Shown here piece after piece: positions 26,517-35,287 of a stretch of DNA of 64,000 nt. This stretch comes from Bacteroidota bacterium (GTDB taxonomy: Bacteria > Bacteroidota > JABWAT01). The DNA lies in the NCBI GenBank assembly GCA_017303995.1, contig JAFLBE010000012.1:29817-93816 (forward strand). The letters are read 5' to 3'. Each line of letters begins with the position of its first letter. Position 1 is the first letter of the stretch. Position numbers and translations under genes: made by a program. Under the pieces are notes generated by a model that ran no database searches, was not told the origin of the DNA, and saw only the letters and a list, made by a program, of their open reading frames with translations.

Positions 26517-27554
26517 ATGAAATATCTGCTTTTACTATTACCTATTCTTTTTCTTTCCTGTTCGGAAACCAAAACCGAAAAAATGGCCGGATCTGCACCT
26601 AAAATCCCGGTTGAAGTTTTAGTTCTTGAGCCATCCACATTGACCGATTCCTATAAAACGTCGGGAGTTTTGCAAGCTAATGAAGAAGTCGATCTTCACC
26701 CTGAAACATCGGGGAGAATTGTGTCGATTTCCTTTTCTGAAGGACAGACTGTAAAATCGGGTGATCTTCTTGTTAAACTGAATGATGCCGATTTGCAGGC
26801 TCAGCTTGCTAAAAATAAGATTCAGGAAAAACTCGCCCGCGAAGATGCAGCCAGAAAAAAGGAATTATTGGGCAAAACCATGATTTCCCAGGAAGAATAC
26901 GACAAATCAGCTTCTGCTTTTGAATCGTTGAATGCTGATCTGAATTTACTCAAGGCTCAAATTGCCAAAACTGAAATCCGTGCACCATTCAGCGGGAAAA
27001 TTGGCGTTCGAATGGTAAGTCCCGGTTCGTTTCTTTCAACGGCTTCAATCGTTGCTACTTTGGTCGATGTCGATCCGCTGAAAGTCGAATTTGCTGTGCC
27101 TGAACGGCTGTCTTCTGTGGTGAAGTCAGGAACACCGGTTTCGCTGACTCTGAATTCAACAGGTGAACAAGTAACTGCCAAAGTTTTTGCAACCGATTCG
27201 AGGGTTGATCCGGTTAACCGAAGTCTGACAGTAAAAGCGTTAATTACCGGTGCCGGTTCAAGCTGGATTCCGGGCAGTCTGGTTTCAGTTTCAATCGGAC
27301 TCTCACGTCTTTCTGATGCACTCCTTGTTCCCTCCAACGCCATTGTACCAGATCTCACCGGTCAGTTGATTTACACCGTTAAAAACGGAAAAGTAAAACC
27401 TGTCCCGGTTCAAACCGGTGTGCGAACAGAAACTCAGGTCCAGATTACATCTGGACTTTCGGTGGGTGATTCTGTTATTATTTCCGGACTCATGCAAATC
27501 AGAAATGGATCGTCAGTTGTTGCACGACCATCCAAACCGGCAGACGGAAAGTAA
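26517..27554 (+). CDS. RND efflux periplasmic adaptor (membrane fusion protein), lipoprotein
   Basis: About 345 residues from the ATG at 26517, which starts a lipoprotein signal (MKYLLLLLPILFLSC). Earlier in-frame starts (26463, 26505) would put a polar extension before it. It has the HlyD/AcrA layout: half lipoyl motif VDLHPETSGRIVSISFSEGQ, a coiled-coil hairpin (residues about 100-150), the second lipoyl half AKTEIRAPFSGKIGVRMVSP, a beta-barrel and a membrane-proximal domain. It links the inner-membrane pump to an outer-membrane channel. Six bases separate it from the pump gene. No TolC-type gene lies in the window. Confidence 0.9.
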   Translation: MKYLLLLLPILFLSCSETKTEKMAGSAPKIPVEVLVLEPSTLTDSYKTSGVLQANEEVDLHPETSGRIVSISFSEGQTVKSGDLLVKLNDADLQAQLAKNKIQEKLAREDAARKKELLGKTMISQEEYDKSASAFESLNADLNLLKAQIAKTEIRAPFSGKIGVRMVSPGSFLSTASIVATLVDVDPLKVEFAVPERLSSVVKSGTPVSLTLNSTGEQVTAKVFATDSRVDPVNRSLTVKALITGAGSSWIPGSLVSVSIGLSRLSDALLVPSNAIVPDLTGQLIYTVKNGKVKPVPVQTGVRTETQVQITSGLSVGDSVIISGLMQIRNGSSVVARPSKPADGK

Positions 27555-27560
27555 ATCACC

Positions 27561-30500
27561 ATGGCAAATCTTTCCTCTGTTTTTATTGACCGTCCGGTTC
27601 TGGCAACCGTTTTATCAATTACCATTGTACTTTTTGGAATTATCGGATATTTATTTCTGGGAGTCAGGGAATATCCGAGTGTAGATCCGCCGGTAATTTC
27701 AGTTTCAACAACTTACCCGGGCGCCAATGCTGACGTAATCGAATCCCAGATTACAGAACCCCTTGAAGAATCCATCAACGGGATTCAGGGCATCAGAACG
27801 CTCACTTCCTCAAGCCGTGACGGAGCAAGTAACATTACCGTTGAGTTTGAAGTTGGTGCCAACATGGAAGCTGCAGCCAACGACGTCCGCGACCGGGTTT
27901 CCCGTTCAATCCGTTCTTTGCCACCCGATGTGAACCCGCCATCCGTCACAAAATCAGATGCGGATGCCAATCCCATTTACACATTAACCGTTCAAAGTAC
28001 GACCAAGTCTCTGCTTGAACTTTCTGATATCGGGAACAATATTTTCAAGGAAAGATTACAAACGATTCCGGGCGTGAGTGAAGTTCGCATCTGGGGCGAA
28101 AAACGATATGCCATCAAACTGAATCTTGATCCTGAAAAACTTGCCGGGTACGGACTTACCCCGGCAGACGTAAGAACGGCTCTGAATAATGAAAATATTG
28201 AGCTTCCATCCGGCCGGATTGAAGGATATAAATCGGAACTTTCCATCCGCACGTTTGGCAGACTGTCAACAGAAGATGAGTTTAACGATCTGATTATTAA
28301 GGAAATCAATGGCAGTCTGATCAGACTCAGAGATGTGGGAACTGCTTTGCTGGTTCCAGAAAATGAACGGGGAATTCTTCGTGGTAAAGGCGTCATCCCG
28401 ATGATTGGGGTTGCAATTACACCTCAGCCAGGCGCCAATCATATTTCCATTGTGGACGAAGTTTACAAACGGGTTGAACGGATCAAAAAAGATTTGCCGG
28501 ATGATATTCGAATTGGTGTTGCCCTCGATTCTACCGTTCCCATCAGAAAAGGAATCACTGAAGTCGGTGAAACAATACTCATTGCCTTCACACTTGTTAT
28601 TCTTATCATTTTCATTTTCCTCCGTCACTGGCGTACGACACTCATCCCCGTGTTTGCAATTCCGATTTCCCTCATCGGTGCTTTCTTTATCATGTATCTT
28701 GCCGGATTTTCCATCAATATTCTGACTCTGCTTGCCATCGTTTTGGGAACGGGTTTGGTGGTAGATGATGCCATTGTGGTTCTTGAAAATATTTACAGCA
28801 AGATTGAAGGTGGAATGGATCCGGTTGAAGCCGGACATAAAGGAACGTCAGAGATTTTCTTTGCGATTATTTCAACAACCATAACTCTTGCTGCCGTTTT
28901 TCTCCCAATCATTTTTCTTCAGGGTTTGACCGGACAACTTTTCAGGGAATTTGGAATTGTAATGGCCGGATCGGTGATTATTTCCGCCTTTGTTTCGTTA
29001 ACGTTGACGCCAATGATGAGTACCAAATGGCTTCGTCATCACGATCATGAAAATAAAGCATTTGAATGGTCGGAGAAAAAATTTATCAGTTTGGCAAATG
29101 GTTACACGAGGTACCTGACCGGATTTATGAAACGGAAGTGGATGGCACCGGCGCTCATGCTTTTTTCGGTTGGGCTCATCGTTGGATTGTGGTCGTTTGT
29201 ACCAGCCGAACTTGCTCCGCTTGAGGATAAAAGCCGCCTTCAGATCAGTGCAACTGCTCCTGAAGGAACGTCTTATGAATTGATGGATGAGTACATGAAA
29301 CAGCTCATCAGCAAAGTGGATACCTTACCTGAAACCGAAGCGTATTTTGGTATTACCGCCCCGGGATTTGGTTCTTCAGGTTCAGTAAACTCTGGTTTTA
29401 TCAGACTTACTCTGGTAGAACCTGAAAAAAGAACCAGAACCCAGCAACAGATTGCAGACGATTTGGGGAAATCGCTTAGAAAAGATGTTTTTGCCAGAAC
29501 CATTGTCACTCAGGAGCAAACGATTTCAACAGGTGGGGGCCGTGGTGGCGGACTTGCGGTTCAGTTTGTAATTCAGGCACAAAACATGGATGAACTCCGT
29601 GAAGTGATTCCTGACTTTATGGCAAAAGTTCAGCGGGACACAACTTTTCAAATTTCAGACCTGAATTTAAAATTCAACAAGCCTGAAATGGTAATTGAAA
29701 TTGACCGTGACCGGGCCCGGACGATGGGTGTGAATGTTAAGGATATTGCTGAATCTATTCAGCTTCTTTTCAGTGGGCAGCGGTTTGGCTATTTTATTCT
29801 CAATGGAAAACAATACCAGGTGATTGGTCAGGCATCAAGGCAATTTCGTGATGATCCGGCTGATCTGAAATCAGTTTCGGTCAGAAATTCAAAAGGGCAA
29901 TTGATACCGATGGATAATCTGGTGACGGTTTCTTACCGAAGCAATCCACCACAACTTTTCAGGTTTAACCGATACGTTTCTGCTACTGTATCTGCTTCAC
30001 CAGCCGAGGGTGTTTCATTGGGTGCAGCCATCGAAAAAATGGAAACCATTGCAGATTCAACTTTGGATGACCGGTTTTCGACGAGTTTATCTGGAGTTTC
30101 CCGTGACTTTATGGAAAGTACGAACACACTTCTTTTTGCATTCTTACTGGCGTTGATACTGATTTATCTGGTTCTTTCAGCCCAGTTCGAAAGTTTCAAA
30201 GATCCGCTGATTATTATGTTAACTGTTCCTCTGGCAATAGCAGGGGCAATCTTATCTCTTTTCATCACTGACCAGTCTTTAAATATTTTCAGTCAGATCG
30301 GGATGATTATGCTGATTGGGATTGTAACGAAAAACGGAATATTAATTGTGGAATTTGCCAATCAGAAACTGGCTCTTGGTTACAATCGGTTTGAAGCTGC
30401 AGTTGAAGCGGCTGCTCAGCGTTTCCGCCCGATTCTGATGACAAGTCTGGCGACGATTTTAGGGGCAGTTCCGATTGCATTTGCCTTGGGTGCTGGTTCT

Positions 30501-30611
30501 CAAAGCCGGGTTGCCATGGGAATTGTGATCATTGGCGGATTGATGTATGCACTTGTTCTAACCTTATTCATTATTCCGGCTTTGTTTGCTTTCCGGAAAA
30601 ACGGGAAATAA
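27561..30611 (+). CDS. RND efflux permease (AcrB/HAE1 family)
   Basis: A 1016-residue inner-membrane pump of standard length. It opens with FIDRPVLATVLSITIVLFGI and has VSTTYPGANADVIESQITEP, LDSTVPIRKGITEV, the segment 4 motif GTGLVVDDAIVVLENI with the two proton-relay aspartates, and in the second half GMIMLIGIVTKNGILIVEFA. It exports drugs, detergents or metabolites using the proton gradient, as a trimer with the adaptor encoded just upstream. The A-A-P-type docking loops are not resolvable by eye; substrate unknown. Confidence 0.95.
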   Translation: MANLSSVFIDRPVLATVLSITIVLFGIIGYLFLGVREYPSVDPPVISVSTTYPGANADVIESQITEPLEESINGIQGIRTLTSSSRDGASNITVEFEVGANMEAAANDVRDRVSRSIRSLPPDVNPPSVTKSDADANPIYTLTVQSTTKSLLELSDIGNNIFKERLQTIPGVSEVRIWGEKRYAIKLNLDPEKLAGYGLTPADVRTALNNENIELPSGRIEGYKSELSIRTFGRLSTEDEFNDLIIKEINGSLIRLRDVGTALLVPENERGILRGKGVIPMIGVAITPQPGANHISIVDEVYKRVERIKKDLPDDIRIGVALDSTVPIRKGITEVGETILIAFTLVILIIFIFLRHWRTTLIPVFAIPISLIGAFFIMYLAGFSINILTLLAIVLGTGLVVDDAIVVLENIYSKIEGGMDPVEAGHKGTSEIFFAIISTTITLAAVFLPIIFLQGLTGQLFREFGIVMAGSVIISAFVSLTLTPMMSTKWLRHHDHENKAFEWSEKKFISLANGYTRYLTGFMKRKWMAPALMLFSVGLIVGLWSFVPAELAPLEDKSRLQISATAPEGTSYELMDEYMKQLISKVDTLPETEAYFGITAPGFGSSGSVNSGFIRLTLVEPEKRTRTQQQIADDLGKSLRKDVFARTIVTQEQTISTGGGRGGGLAVQFVIQAQNMDELREVIPDFMAKVQRDTTFQISDLNLKFNKPEMVIEIDRDRARTMGVNVKDIAESIQLLFSGQRFGYFILNGKQYQVIGQASRQFRDDPADLKSVSVRNSKGQLIPMDNLVTVSYRSNPPQLFRFNRYVSATVSASPAEGVSLGAAIEKMETIADSTLDDRFSTSLSGVSRDFMESTNTLLFAFLLALILIYLVLSAQFESFKDPLIIMLTVPLAIAGAILSLFITDQSLNIFSQIGMIMLIGIVTKNGILIVEFANQKLALGYNRFEAAVEAAAQRFRPILMTSLATILGAVPIAFALGAGSQSRVAMGIVIIGGLMYALVLTLFIIPALFAFRKNGK

Positions 30612-30692
30612 AATTTTCGCCAGAATGCAAAGTTCGCAGAGTAAATTTTGAAATATTTGGGAAATTATTGGGACTTTTCGTGAACCTAAATT

Positions 30693-31127
30693 TTACTTGC
30701 AGACATCTGATCCGTTGTCAAAAATGATCAGCCATTTACCATCAGCTTGAAGTTGCCACGTCGAATTAAATCTGGCGATAATCTTTCCGGTCGGATCCAA
30801 AACCGGACCTTCGGTTGTTCCGAGATTTCCACCACCAATTTCGGATTGTTCTGGGTTCCAGGAAAAAGGGGCTGCCTCTTCCTTGAAAAATGACTTCCAG
30901 TGATTTAATATTTCGTCTTTTCCACGGAGAGGTTTTCCACCATTCAGAAAGACTGCATCTTCTGCAATAAATGAACCAAACTCATCAAAATTCCGGTCTG
31001 CCATGGTTTTTGCAAACGCTTTTTCAGTATTGGAAAGAGCAGTTTTATTAAAAAATTCCATTTTGGTTTCTGATTCAGAACATCCAACAAGAAAGATTAG
31101 CGAAAGAAACCACAAACGTTTCAACAT
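30693..31127 (-). CDS. SnoaL/NTF2-like lipoprotein (DUF4440 type)
   Basis: A 144-residue lipoprotein (lipobox LVGC). The body is an NTF2-like cone fold: FAKTMADRNFDEFGSFIAED, LNGGKPLRGKDEILNHWKSF, and a C-terminal FNSTWQLQADGKWLIIFDNG. Such domains bind or convert small hydrophobic molecules; role unknown. The start at 31127 is preferred to 31169 because it opens the lipoprotein signal and avoids overlapping the gene upstream. It ends in DVCK with a second cysteine. Confidence 0.75.
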   Translation of the reverse strand: MLKRLWFLSLIFLVGCSESETKMEFFNKTALSNTEKAFAKTMADRNFDEFGSFIAEDAVFLNGGKPLRGKDEILNHWKSFFKEEAAPFSWNPEQSEIGGGNLGTTEGPVLDPTGKIIARFNSTWQLQADGKWLIIFDNGSDVCK

Positions 31128-31149
31128 AGTGAACCCCAGAACAATTTTT

Positions 31150-31716
31150 TTACTTATTCTTTCCAACAAGACCCGAAAGAATTTGAATTTTCTTTTCAGT
31201 ACTCATTCCTGACAAATTGGTTAGGGTAATTGTCGGAGTTTCAGAATTCAGAACAATTTTGCTCCCAAACCAATAGCCTAGCCCTGCACCAACGGCAGTT
31301 CCGCTCAGGGTGAGGAGAACCCCTTTTCCGCCAAAATCATCTCCAGCAATAGCAGAACCTGCTCCAGCTCCAATAATTCCGCCAATAAGCAACCCGCCCT
31401 CACGTTTCATATCTTTTAACTCTTCAATTTCCTTTTGGCTTTTGGTTTGCCCAGATTGAGCCAAACTCAGAATGTCAGAAACAGGAAGGGTAAGCCGTCC
31501 GTTATTTTCATCCAACTTTAAGGAATCCCCTGCAATCCAGCTTGTTTCCAATGAATTAAGAACAACCGAAGGTCTTCCCTGACTTTTAACCGTCCAGTAT
31601 TTTCGTTCAAAAACGGGTTTAGAAAGGTAGTGTGTGTTGTCCGATAATTTCATGGTTCCGCAACCGGAAACGATAAAGACAAAGGAAAAGAGGGTAAAAA
31701 GGTAATTTGATTTCAT
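31150..31716 (-). CDS. Glycine-zipper lipoprotein of unknown function
   Basis: A 188-residue lipoprotein (lipobox VSGC). A stretch near residues 107-152 (GGLLIGGIIGAGAGSAIAG, then LSGTAVGAGLGYWFGSKIVL) is a glycine zipper that could insert into a membrane. The N-terminal half (VKSQGRPSVVLNSLETSW) may bind peptide or membrane. I do not recognise a named family. It lies 22 bases upstream of the NTF2-like lipoprotein gene and is probably co-transcribed with it. Confidence 0.6.
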   Translation of the reverse strand: MKSNYLFTLFSFVFIVSGCGTMKLSDNTHYLSKPVFERKYWTVKSQGRPSVVLNSLETSWIAGDSLKLDENNGRLTLPVSDILSLAQSGQTKSQKEIEELKDMKREGGLLIGGIIGAGAGSAIAGDDFGGKGVLLTLSGTAVGAGLGYWFGSKIVLNSETPTITLTNLSGMSTEKKIQILSGLVGKNK

Positions 31717-31800
31717 GGTAGCTAGGGTTTTTGTTTTTGGAAGTGATTGGTTTTAAATGAAAAAATAAAAATAAAAGATAAAAGCCGAAGATTCTATCCT

Positions 31801-33822
31801 TTAACGGCCTGGTGTCATTTTTTTTGCCAGAGTCAGGATGACTGAACCCATGGCAGGTTCAAGTTCTGCAACCGGTTTTGTACGAAGTTTTACTTCCGCT
31901 TCAATTTTCTGTAACTCTTGTTTGGTTAGCGTTTTTCCGGATTTATATTTTTCCAAAAGTGATTTAAATAGTCGGCCAAGTTCTGAAACCTGATTGGAAA
32001 CAGGCAGCAGTTCTTTGATGGCAATGTTGTTTTCTGCCATACGGGTTAATTTCTTTTTGCTGGAAATCCAGATTTCTGCCAGTTCAAACAGCTTTTTATC
32101 TGGATTCCGGTTACCAGATTTTATCATCGAATTTACCAAAAGGGAAGCAGAAATCACATCTGGCGCATCGGAAAGAGCAATATCAACCCCACGGGAAAAT
32201 GGTGAAAAGGTCGTGTAACCTGGTTTGATACTGTGGCGTTTGTATCCTTCCTGAGGTTCAACTGCATTCAGGAAGTTTCTTAAATCCGAAATAGTGTCAC
32301 TACCGGCCAACCGGCGCATCATCACATCCCTGTTGGTCACCAGATTCAAACCGATTTCTTCCAAACGAAGACTGATTTCAGGCAACCGGCGATACATGTC
32401 ATCAACATTGATGACCGAACCCGACGACCAGAGTCTTTCAGCAATGGCAGCTGTTCTTGGCCAGATTCGCATATCCAGAGTTTCTTCATCTACCAGTTCT
32501 GCCCATTGCGTTGCTTCCCCACCCAGAATCCGGCTCTTCTCGTCATCTGTGAGTTTGGTTCCAGTTGGAATTGGATCGTTCTGATAATGTTCTGCTGCTG
32601 AATGAAAAAGATCAATGTAAAATCCGTTTGAAAGCACAGATTGAAATCCTGCCTTTGCCGCATCATCCATGTAATCACGGCCACGCCAGGAATGAATAAC
32701 GATGTTTTTCGGAAGGGTTGGCTGATATATTTCATCCCAGCCCATCATCTTTTTTCCATTTTTAGTCAGGATATCCAAAATTTTCAAATTGAAATAAGCC
32801 TGAAGATCGTGGTTGGTTTTGAGATTGTTTTCAGATTTGAATTTTTGGATTTCCTGGTTTGCATCCCATTGTTCACCGTTATTTTCATCACCGCCAATGT
32901 GCATATACTCATCGGGGAAGAGGGCACACATTTCTGCGAAAAACTGATCAAGGAAGGTATAGGTTTCAGGCTTTGCCGGATTCATTGTAGATCCGAAAAT
33001 GCCAAATCGTTTTTCCGGTTTGATGAATCCGGGTGCGGAAGCCAGTTCGGGATAGCCGGTCATCCAGGAGGTAGTGTGCCCGGGAATATCGAATTCGGGC
33101 ATGACTCTGATGCCACGATCGGCTGCATAAGCAATGATATCCCTGATCTGATCCTGAGTGAAATAATTTCCGTTTGAGCCCAGCTCGTGAAGTTTTGGGA
33201 AAGTTTTACTTTCGATACTGAATCCCTGATCCTCACTTAAATGAAGATGAAGAACGTTGAGTTTCACCAAAGCCATGGCATCCAATTGGCGTTTAACCGT
33301 TTCGACTTTGAAAAAATGCCGGCAAACGTCGAGCATGAGTCCGCGCCAGGGAAAACGGGGTTGGTCTTTTATCTGAACCGACCGGAAGAAAAATCCGGAT
33401 CCATCACGTTCAATTAACTGGTAAAGTGTTTCCAATCCGTGCAAAGCCCCAAGATCAGTCGGAGCAGAAAGTGAAATTGCTGAAGGAGAAATCGAAAGTG
33501 CATAACTTTCATCCTCACCAAGCCGAACCAATCCTGGACGGTCAACTGAAAGGGTGAAAGTTGTATTTTCGTTTGATTTTATAACCGTATCCGGATCGAA
33601 AGTCAAAGTTGTCTTTTTGCTAAGTCGTTTCAGAAACCGATGAATTGCCTTAGTTAACCGCGGATCAGGATTTCCGGAAACAGAAACCGAGAAAGTTGAA
33701 TTGAGGTTGAATTTCCCCGTTTGAGGTGTAACCGAAGCCGGAACCGGCATCAGAGTGTTGATCTGAGAAAATGCGGATGTAGAAATCAGGATCGAAATCA
33801 GGAGAGTAGGTATAGTTTTCAT
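31801..33822 (-). CDS. Beta-N-acetylhexosaminidase, GH20
   Basis: About 673 residues with signal peptide MKTIPTLLISILISTSAFSQ. An N-terminal GH20b domain is followed by the TIM barrel: RFPWRGLMLDVCRHFFKVET, MPEFDIPGHTTSWM, and the catalytic MHIGGDENNGEQW with the Asp-Glu pair used in substrate-assisted catalysis. LGGEATQWAELVDEETLDMR and WPRTAAIAERLWS close the active site. It removes terminal GlcNAc/GalNAc from chitin fragments or glycans in the periplasm. The start at 33822 is chosen because it gives a normal signal peptide; the frame is open to 33909 but that part comes from an intergenic repeat. Confidence 0.92.
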   Translation of the reverse strand: MKTIPTLLISILISTSAFSQINTLMPVPASVTPQTGKFNLNSTFSVSVSGNPDPRLTKAIHRFLKRLSKKTTLTFDPDTVIKSNENTTFTLSVDRPGLVRLGEDESYALSISPSAISLSAPTDLGALHGLETLYQLIERDGSGFFFRSVQIKDQPRFPWRGLMLDVCRHFFKVETVKRQLDAMALVKLNVLHLHLSEDQGFSIESKTFPKLHELGSNGNYFTQDQIRDIIAYAADRGIRVMPEFDIPGHTTSWMTGYPELASAPGFIKPEKRFGIFGSTMNPAKPETYTFLDQFFAEMCALFPDEYMHIGGDENNGEQWDANQEIQKFKSENNLKTNHDLQAYFNLKILDILTKNGKKMMGWDEIYQPTLPKNIVIHSWRGRDYMDDAAKAGFQSVLSNGFYIDLFHSAAEHYQNDPIPTGTKLTDDEKSRILGGEATQWAELVDEETLDMRIWPRTAAIAERLWSSGSVINVDDMYRRLPEISLRLEEIGLNLVTNRDVMMRRLAGSDTISDLRNFLNAVEPQEGYKRHSIKPGYTTFSPFSRGVDIALSDAPDVISASLLVNSMIKSGNRNPDKKLFELAEIWISSKKKLTRMAENNIAIKELLPVSNQVSELGRLFKSLLEKYKSGKTLTKQELQKIEAEVKLRTKPVAELEPAMGSVILTLAKKMTPGR

Positions 33823-33889
33823 TGAAGTTTTTGGCAGATTTGATTGAAAAAGAAGTGCCAAGATAGGAAATATGGAGGAAAGTACACAG

Positions 33890-33990
33890 TGATTCGACAG
33901 GCTCAGCAACCATAGGTAGCAGGTCGAGCAAAGCGAAGATCCCGAACGTTATAAACCCGGCGTTTAACGGGCTTTCGGAACAGTAGTGGC
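33890..33990. repeat. Composite palindromic repeat
   Basis: 'gattcgacaggctcagcaacc' is followed by 'gagcaaagcgaagatcccg' and then a nested core. AAACCC and GGGCTTT flank GGCGTTTAAC, all inside CCCGAA..TTCGG. The inner part recurs almost unchanged at 63357-63382. Confidence 0.65.
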
Positions 33991-34037
33991 AAAAAATCTA
34001 GTGCCCATTGGGTTTAATTGTATTTTTTGTAAAAGGG

Positions 34038-34304
34038 TTAAGGAAATTCCTTGTAAATATCTTTCCGGTGAATGACCCTGGCAAATGTAACTTTTTCACC
34101 ATCGATAAAAATTCCAATCCGGTAGTTTCCAATCCGGATTCGGTAAGCATCCTGAAAACCTTTTAGTTTTTTTAGATTTCTGATTTCTGTCTGATTTAAC
34201 GATTCTTCTGCATTTAAAATGGCTGATTCAATATCAGATAAAACGCTTTCAATCTTTATTTTATCGATATCTTTACTAAAGGATTTTAAAAACTCAGTTG
34301 TCAT
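34038..34304 (-). CDS. RelE/ParE-type toxin
   Basis: An 88-residue RelE-fold protein: LKSFSKDIDKI at the start, then NLKKLKGFQDAYRIRIGNYR and ARVIHRKDIYKEFP at the end. The conserved Arg of YRIRIGNYR and the HRKDIY C-terminus agree with RelE-superfamily mRNA interferases that cut mRNA in the ribosome. Its start overlaps the antitoxin gene by four bases. All visible core residues are present, so it is probably functional. Confidence 0.85.
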   Translation of the reverse strand: MTTEFLKSFSKDIDKIKIESVLSDIESAILNAEESLNQTEIRNLKKLKGFQDAYRIRIGNYRIGIFIDGEKVTFARVIHRKDIYKEFP

Positions 34305-34528
34305 TTTTTAAGTTTCTTCATAATGGTTGACCGGCTAACTGTATTTTCCCGATCCGTTTTCTCCATGATTAATCCTAAATAAAATTCTTCAGCATCTTCA
34401 CCTGAAAGCTGAAGATGATTAATATTCATTTTCTTCAAGATTGAAGAAATTAGTGTATAATTCTCCAGATCCTCATTCGAAATGATGGTCAGTGCGGTAA
34501 TGGGTTGGTGGCTAATTTTTTTTCTCAT
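34301..34528 (-). CDS. Antitoxin partner of the RelE-type toxin
   Basis: A 75-residue protein (MRKKISHQPITALTIISNED) with a hydrophobic core helix (LISSILKKMNINHLQL), an acidic middle (GEDAEEFYLGLIMEKTDREN) and a basic end (MKKLKK). No DNA-binding domain is obvious by eye. The gene order antitoxin-toxin and the ATGA overlap support the role, as in many RelE-linked antitoxins of Bacteroidota. The role is inferred from position. Confidence 0.7.
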   Translation of the reverse strand: MRKKISHQPITALTIISNEDLENYTLISSILKKMNINHLQLSGEDAEEFYLGLIMEKTDRENTVSRSTIMKKLKK

Positions 34529-34605
34529 ATTGTCCTCTTTTCACAAAGTTACAAAACACGGAATTAAAATCGCAGTTTTGGAATATAATTGCGGTTTCCA
34601 CCAAA

Positions 34606-34637
34606 CAAAAAAAGTCCGGCAGTTGCCGGACTTTTAA
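34606..34637 (-). terminator. Terminator after tRNA-Lys
   Basis: AAGTCCGGC (34612-34620) pairs with GCCGGACTT (34625-34633) around a four-base loop. On the minus strand the stem is followed by a run of T (complement of A at 34607-34613). It ends the tRNA-Arg/secG/tRNA-Lys unit. The plus-strand side also has TTTT, so it could work in both directions. Confidence 0.85.
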
Positions 34638-34646
34638 AAGGGGAAG

Positions 34647-34719
34647 TGCACCATCACGGACTCGAACCGTGGACCCACTGATTAAGAGTCAGTTGCTCTA
34701 CCAACTGAGCTAATGGTGC
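34647..34719 (-). tRNA. tRNA-Lys (anticodon CTT)
   Basis: A 73-base cloverleaf. Acceptor GCACCAT/ATGGTGC with discriminator A, D arm GCTC..GAGC, anticodon stem ACTGA/TCAGT with loop CTCTTAA (anticodon CTT, reads AAG), T arm CACGG TTCGAGT CCGTG. CCA is not encoded. It lies 15 bases after the secG stop. Confidence 0.95.
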
Positions 34720-34734
34720 AGAATTTATTCGAGC

Positions 34735-35061
34735 TTATTTTACAGGAAGCTCAGGTTTTGGAGCTGGAGCTGGCGTTGAAGCCGGAGCTGCAGTACCTGT
34801 TTTTTCGATAAAGGATTCTTGTCCTTGTCCACCACGTGGAATCAGGTAATTCGAAGAAATACACAGAACACCAATGATGATGGCAAGAATAGTGGTAAAC
34901 TTGCTTAGGAAGTCAGCGGTACGGCGAACGCCCATAACGGCAGATGCCCCGCTTCCAAAAGCTGATCCGGCAAGACCCGATCCTTTTGAACTCTGAAGCA
35001 AAATTGTGACAATAAGTAAACCAGCAAGAACTAAAGTTAAAACAATAACTAATGTAAACAT
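34735..35061 (-). CDS. secG: Preprotein translocase subunit SecG
   Basis: A 108-residue protein with two membrane segments. The family signature LLQSSKGSGLAGSAFGSG is near residue 22-39, followed by RTADFLSKFTTILAII. The C-terminal tail is rich in Ala and Pro (APASTPAPAPKPELPVK), as in many SecG proteins. It assists SecYEG in protein export. ATG follows GGAG by five bases. The gene is sandwiched between tRNA-Arg (17 bases upstream) and tRNA-Lys, so all three are probably cut from one transcript. Confidence 0.93.
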   Translation of the reverse strand: MFTLVIVLTLVLAGLLIVTILLQSSKGSGLAGSAFGSGASAVMGVRRTADFLSKFTTILAIIIGVLCISSNYLIPRGGQGQESFIEKTGTAAPASTPAPAPKPELPVK

Positions 35062-35078
35062 GTTATCTCCAATCGTTG

Positions 35079-35152
35079 TACACCCGTAGGGAGTCGAACC
35101 CCAAACCTTCTGATCCGTAGTCAGATGCTCTATCCAATTGAGCTACGGGTGC
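35079..35152 (-). tRNA. tRNA-Arg (anticodon ACG)
   Basis: A 74-base cloverleaf. Acceptor GCACCCG/CGGGTGT (one G-T pair) with discriminator A, D arm GCTC..GAGC, anticodon stem TCTGA/TCAGA with loop CTACGGA (anticodon ACG, which becomes ICG after TadA editing), T arm TGGGG TTCGACT CCCTA. CCA is not encoded. Confidence 0.95.
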
Positions 35153-35193
35153 ATATCATTTTCACTGTGAAGTGAGTTTTGAATTAAGGACTA

Positions 35194-35224
35194 CAAAGGT
35201 AGAAGAAAAAAGAAGGGAAATCAA
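35194..35224 (-). promoter_or_regulatory. Promoter of the tRNA-Arg/secG/tRNA-Lys unit
   Basis: On the minus strand: -33 TTG (35224-35222), 20 bases, then -7 TACCTTTG (35201-35194). Initiation about seven bases on would give a leader of about 35 bases before the mature tRNA-Arg. Confidence 0.75.
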
Positions 35225-35287
35225 GTATGAAAATCGTCAAAATTTAAGACTTGGTTTCCAACTTCCTGTAAATCTATAATATTGACT

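Noticed and set aside
28266..28838. 190-codon frame on the minus strand inside the RND pump gene
   Set aside because: Antisense to conserved pump sequence; an Asn/His-rich composition without any domain.
32641..33177. 178-codon plus-strand frame inside the GH20 gene
   Set aside because: Antisense shadow of the catalytic barrel, including the GGDE region.
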